This document shows positions 22,234-24,756 of a stretch of DNA of 24,756 nt, piece by piece; position 1 is the stretch's first letter; each line of letters starts with the position of its first letter. The stretch lies in NCBI GenBank assembly GCA_937910255.1, contig CALEOQ010000306.1, positions 1 through 24,756 of the forward strand, written 5' to 3'. Made by a program: the position numbers and the translations under genes. The notes beneath the pieces are model-generated. The model searched no databases, had not been told where the DNA came from, and worked only from the letters and a program-made list of their open reading frames with translations. Origin of the DNA: an uncultured Caulobacteraceae bacterium. GTDB taxonomy: Bacteria > Pseudomonadota > Alphaproteobacteria > Caulobacterales > Caulobacteraceae.

Positions 22234-23986
22234 TCACTATTCCGCCTTTGTCGAAGAGGCGTTCATCCAACCCATTCGGTCGGTCCTGATTGTGGACGAC
22301 GACTACCCGACGTTTGATGAGATGTTGGACGGTCGCATCGCTGAGATCGAAGGGAAGGATCGCGACACATCTAAGGAATGGCACAAGAAGCCTGAGCGGA
22401 TCCGCAAGGTCATCCAGAATTTCCGACGGCCGGACCGTCCGCTTCTTGTCGACATTCACGACGGCACGAATGTTACCGGCGACGGCGATATCGAGATGGC
22501 CGCGCATCTCCATCAATCGGATTTGCTGGTTCTGGACTATCAGCTCGACAAGGCCAAGAAGGGCGACGGTACAATCGCCATTCAGATCCTGCGGCGGCTG
22601 ATGCTCAACGATCACTTTAATCTGGTGGTTGTGCACACAAGCGAGGACCTGGAAACGGTCTTCCGAGACACCTTGATCTCCCTGCTGGTCCCGATCGGAT
22701 TTGACGTCTCAGAGGGGGATCGGCTGGCAGCCACGCAAGCAATCGAAAACGCCGAAGCTAATGGCGACGACGAAATTCTGAATCGACTTCGCAAGTCGAT
22801 TGCGGAAGAGCAGTATTTGGGCGCTCGAGATTCTAGAGACAATTATCTCCGGAAGATTGGTAAGGGAGAGCAGCCCTTTTCGGCATTCAAGGACGAATGT
22901 ATGAAGGCGGGGTGGCCGGCTGATCTCCATAAGGTCGTCGCGCGATACCTTCTGGATCGCTTTCAGGAAACACTGAAGGGTCGGATGTATGCGGGGCCCG
23001 AGCAGCCTGCGCAATGGAGCGAGGCCGAGATAAAGTACATCTATGCTGACAAGGTCTTTATCGCCTTCTCTAGCAAGTCAGACGACGACGACCTGCTCTC
23101 TGAGCTCCTTGAATCTCTCAATGCATGGCGCCCGCCGCCGTCGCGCCTCTTCCTTGCCAAGATGCGCGCCGAGATGGACGAATACGGCGTAATGGCCCAA
23201 GGCTCGGTCCTGGAGAACCGCTACGCGCTGGCGCACTGGTATCGCAGACTGCTGCAGAACGACGGCAAGGTGCGCCGCTGGCTGATCTCGGAGAGCCTTG
23301 CGCGCCATTCCGAACAGCTAATGTCTACGATTCTACCCCGGGTCGAAATTTTCGCCACGAAGCTCGTGGCCGCGGAGGCCAATGCGGCCGATGGGAATGT
23401 CGACGCTCTCAACCAGCGGCACTTTGGCGTCGATCTGACCAAGCCTGAGCAGGGTCTGATGTCAGAGCGCGAGCACAACGCCTTCGCGGGGAGTAAGCCG
23501 CCGGAGGGATGGCATCTAACCACAGGCCACGTCTTCACCCTCGGCAGCGACTACTGGGTATGTGTTTCTCCGGCCTGCGACATGGTGCCAACCCAGTTGG
23601 GCGCCGATCGCATTGCGATGTTTGGTGAGCGGCTGCCCTTCATGGCAGTGCGCCTGCACGCCGTTGCAGACGCGAAGAAATTATCGGATGTGAACACGAA
23701 TAGATACGTCTTCATACGAATGAACGCGGCAGTTAAGACGTTCTGTTTCAATAACCCGTCGGACCCAAATTCTTCGCCAAACTGGCAAATGCTTCTCGCC
23801 GGCGATAGGGGTCAGTTCCATGACGGGTTCGACTTCAGAGTCTTTGCTTCCGGGCAGAAAAACGGAAGGCTTGTTCAGCGCCGGCACAACGCAAGGGTCG
23901 TTGGGCAGCTGCGGTACGAGTACGCGCTGAATCTAATGCAGCGCCTGGGCGGATCGATCACGCGGGTGGGGCTCGATTTCGTGTGA
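22223..23986 (+). CDS. Receiver-domain protein with unknown C-terminal effector region
   Basis: A 587-residue protein, likely partner of the kinase-like gene it overlaps by 11 nt. The N-terminus is a divergent response-regulator receiver: RSVLIVDDDYPT with the acidic cluster D25-D27, LLVLDYQLD with candidate phospho-acceptor D105, and VVVHTSED supplying T139/S140. The usual beta-5 lysine is not evident and about 70 residues are inserted between beta-1 and the phosphorylation site. The remaining 400 or so residues are no known output domain to me; they include WVCVSPACDMVP (445-456) with a C-x4-C pair and a basic C-terminus. There is no HTH, so a transcription role is unlikely. ATG at 22223 is chosen; the longer frame from 22031 is out-of-frame kinase sequence. 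Confidence 0.82.
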   Translation: MAADHYSAFVEEAFIQPIRSVLIVDDDYPTFDEMLDGRIAEIEGKDRDTSKEWHKKPERIRKVIQNFRRPDRPLLVDIHDGTNVTGDGDIEMAAHLHQSDLLVLDYQLDKAKKGDGTIAIQILRRLMLNDHFNLVVVHTSEDLETVFRDTLISLLVPIGFDVSEGDRLAATQAIENAEANGDDEILNRLRKSIAEEQYLGARDSRDNYLRKIGKGEQPFSAFKDECMKAGWPADLHKVVARYLLDRFQETLKGRMYAGPEQPAQWSEAEIKYIYADKVFIAFSSKSDDDDLLSELLESLNAWRPPPSRLFLAKMRAEMDEYGVMAQGSVLENRYALAHWYRRLLQNDGKVRRWLISESLARHSEQLMSTILPRVEIFATKLVAAEANAADGNVDALNQRHFGVDLTKPEQGLMSEREHNAFAGSKPPEGWHLTTGHVFTLGSDYWVCVSPACDMVPTQLGADRIAMFGERLPFMAVRLHAVADAKKLSDVNTNRYVFIRMNAAVKTFCFNNPSDPNSSPNWQMLLAGDRGQFHDGFDFRVFASGQKNGRLVQRRHNARVVGQLRYEYALNLMQRLGGSITRVGLDFV

Positions 23987-24003
23987 GGAGCAGTAGAGGC
24001 CGG

Positions 24004-24639
24004 CTATCCGACGAATATCTCAGTGCGATGATAGGCGAGATAGCGCTGCTGAGACGGGGTGAAGGCCTCCGTCCTCCACATGGCCGGCGCTTCCTCGAAG
24101 CCGAAACGGTCGATGGCGAGCTGCTCGAAGCCGAGCCTGCGCAAGTCGTGTCTATCCACGCGCTTAGAGACCATCACGTCTGCTTCTTCGCCGAAGCTGA
24201 TGAATCCGCGGTCAAAGAGAAGGTCTGCGTCGGGCGTCAGCAATAGGCCATTCATTCCATCAAGCCGTTCTGCCGCCGTCTCACAGAGGCGCCAGGGTTT
24301 TATGTGACTAGCGATAAGCAATGCTGGATTCGTGATGCCGGTAAGCCGGCAACGATCCTCAACCGCCTCGACGTTCTTTCGGAACGCGCCTTGCCCGCGC
24401 CGGGCTTTGATTACTGCCTGCCTGACAGTGTCCGTAAGCGATTGGTCGCTTAAGATGCCTCGTTCCACCTGGTCTTCGAGGATGCCGTTGACGATCTCGA
24501 AGGTCAGGCTGTTCGCACCGCCCGTCGCCGCGGCGCGGCGATCAAACGTCGCTTCCGCTGTAATGATCTCGAACACAGACTGGTCGACCTCAGCGAGGTA
24601 GGCCTTCTGGTTCCCATTGCCGGAGTCCGCCGTACGCAT
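24004..24639 (-). CDS. HNH endonuclease, 5' end altered by an IS66 insertion
   Basis: A 211-residue (from ATG 24637-24639) nuclease of the HNH_2 type. Key motifs are RGQGAFRKNVEAVEDRCRLTG, then LLIASHIKPWR with the metal-activating His (about residue 112), RLDGMNGLLLTPD with the Asn (about 130), and ADLLFDRGFISF. The gene converges on the receiver gene with 17 nt between stops, so it has its own transcript. The ATG lies inside a sequence resembling an IS66 terminal repeat and has no ribosome-binding site, so the original N-terminus has probably been cut off and the start supplied by the IS. It could be inactive or poorly expressed. A TTG start further upstream would lie inside the IS and is rejected. 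Confidence 0.8.
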   Translation of the reverse strand: MRTADSGNGNQKAYLAEVDQSVFEIITAEATFDRRAAATGGANSLTFEIVNGILEDQVERGILSDQSLTDTVRQAVIKARRGQGAFRKNVEAVEDRCRLTGITNPALLIASHIKPWRLCETAAERLDGMNGLLLTPDADLLFDRGFISFGEEADVMVSKRVDRHDLRRLGFEQLAIDRFGFEEAPAMWRTEAFTPSQQRYLAYHRTEIFVG

Positions 24640-24756
24640 CCGGTGAGGACCGCGGCGGCTAGGCTGTGAAACGCCGGGAAGTGGCTTAGGCGGCAAGCGC
24701 CGTGGGCGTCCAGTTCCAGGGCAACAACTCGTTGAGACGACTGGCCGGCAGGTCGT
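24633..24756 (-). mobile_element. IS66-family insertion sequence, right end (partial)
   Basis: Contains the C-terminus of an IS66 TnpC transposase and, at 24633-24650, GTACGCATCCGGTGAGGA, which resembles the IS66 terminal repeat as I recall it (GTAAGCGTCCGGTGAA type; 13 of the first 16 positions agree). I therefore place the element boundary near 24633. The rest of the element lies beyond the window. Confidence 0.65.
24686..24754 (-). CDS. IS66 transposase TnpC, C-terminal fragment
   Basis: The last 22 codons and TAA stop of a gene cut by the window edge. The peptide DLPASRLNELLPWNWTP matches the conserved C-terminal tail of IS66-family DDE transposases (RLxELLPW). The 5' part lies to the right. 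The frame ends about 50 nt before the probable IS boundary near 24633, a normal distance for this family. Confidence 0.75.
   Translation of the reverse strand, partial: DLPASRLNELLPWNWTPTALAA

Larger units (their letters stand above)
15541..24756. mobile_element. Island 2 (partial): recombinase plus Vsr-Dcm/GHKL/receiver cargo
   Basis: The region begins at the second att copy and carries its own tyrosine recombinase next to it, then the restriction-like operon, the HNH gene and an IS66 end. Its distal att was not found in the window. A third copy of the 37-bp core is expected further right if island 2 is a complete element; if none exists, the right end may have been lost. Confidence 0.7.

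Noticed and set aside
1..24756. CRISPR array or rRNA genes
   Set aside because: No regularly spaced direct repeats with unique spacers and no rRNA sequence were seen; the 9-bp-phased iterons are too short and too close.

Overview
The window looks like one end of a contig from an alphaproteobacterium of the Caulobacteraceae (Caulobacter or Phenylobacterium type). The basis is high GC with strong GC3 bias, a 712-residue PNPase that closely resembles the Caulobacter protein as I remember it, and the gene set rbfA-truB-rpsO-pnp with YggT, DUF167 and dienelactone-hydrolase genes. No database search was run. The first 179 bases are not genomic: they hold a T10 tract, the Illumina P7 oligo, a 6-nt index and the read-2 primer.

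Core chromosome (about 180-6869): the 3' end of an unidentified plus-strand gene converges on pnp at a shared hairpin terminator. Then, all on the minus strand and read from high to low coordinates, come yggT, a DUF167 gene, a lipoprotein, a dienelactone hydrolase, rbfA, truB, rpsO and pnp. A plus-strand tRNA-Ala(CGC) gene with its own promoter ends this block and is an integration hotspot.

Island 1 (6870-15577, 8.7 kb) is bounded by an exact 37-bp duplication of the tRNA 3' half. It resembles a phage satellite or small integrative element: a P4-type tyrosine integrase with arm-type repeats at both ends, an XRE repressor with a divergent promoter/operator switch, an AlpA-like HTH protein, a CHC2-like protein, an 820-residue TOPRIM/DUF927 primase-helicase and several unknown small proteins. 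There are no capsid, tail or packaging genes. Two matched iteron clusters 6.4 kb apart share one architecture: a 9-bp-phased triad of TGGGAACC, then an A+T-rich spacer, then an inverted copy. This looks like a bipartite origin.

Island 2 (15578 to beyond the window) starts at the second att copy with a different tyrosine recombinase. It carries a tightly coupled operon: a Vsr-Dcm single ORF (mismatch/nicking nuclease plus C5 cytosine methyltransferase), a 991-residue protein with an N-terminal MORC/MutL-like GHKL ATPase and a C-terminal histidine-kinase-like module, and a 587-residue receiver-domain protein with an unknown C-terminal region. An HNH nuclease gene converges on it, and its 5' end is abutted by an IS66-family element. 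I read this operon as a candidate restriction/anti-phage system that merges paraMORC-type R-M logic with a two-component phosphorelay. That function is inference; the domain content and gene overlaps are seen directly.
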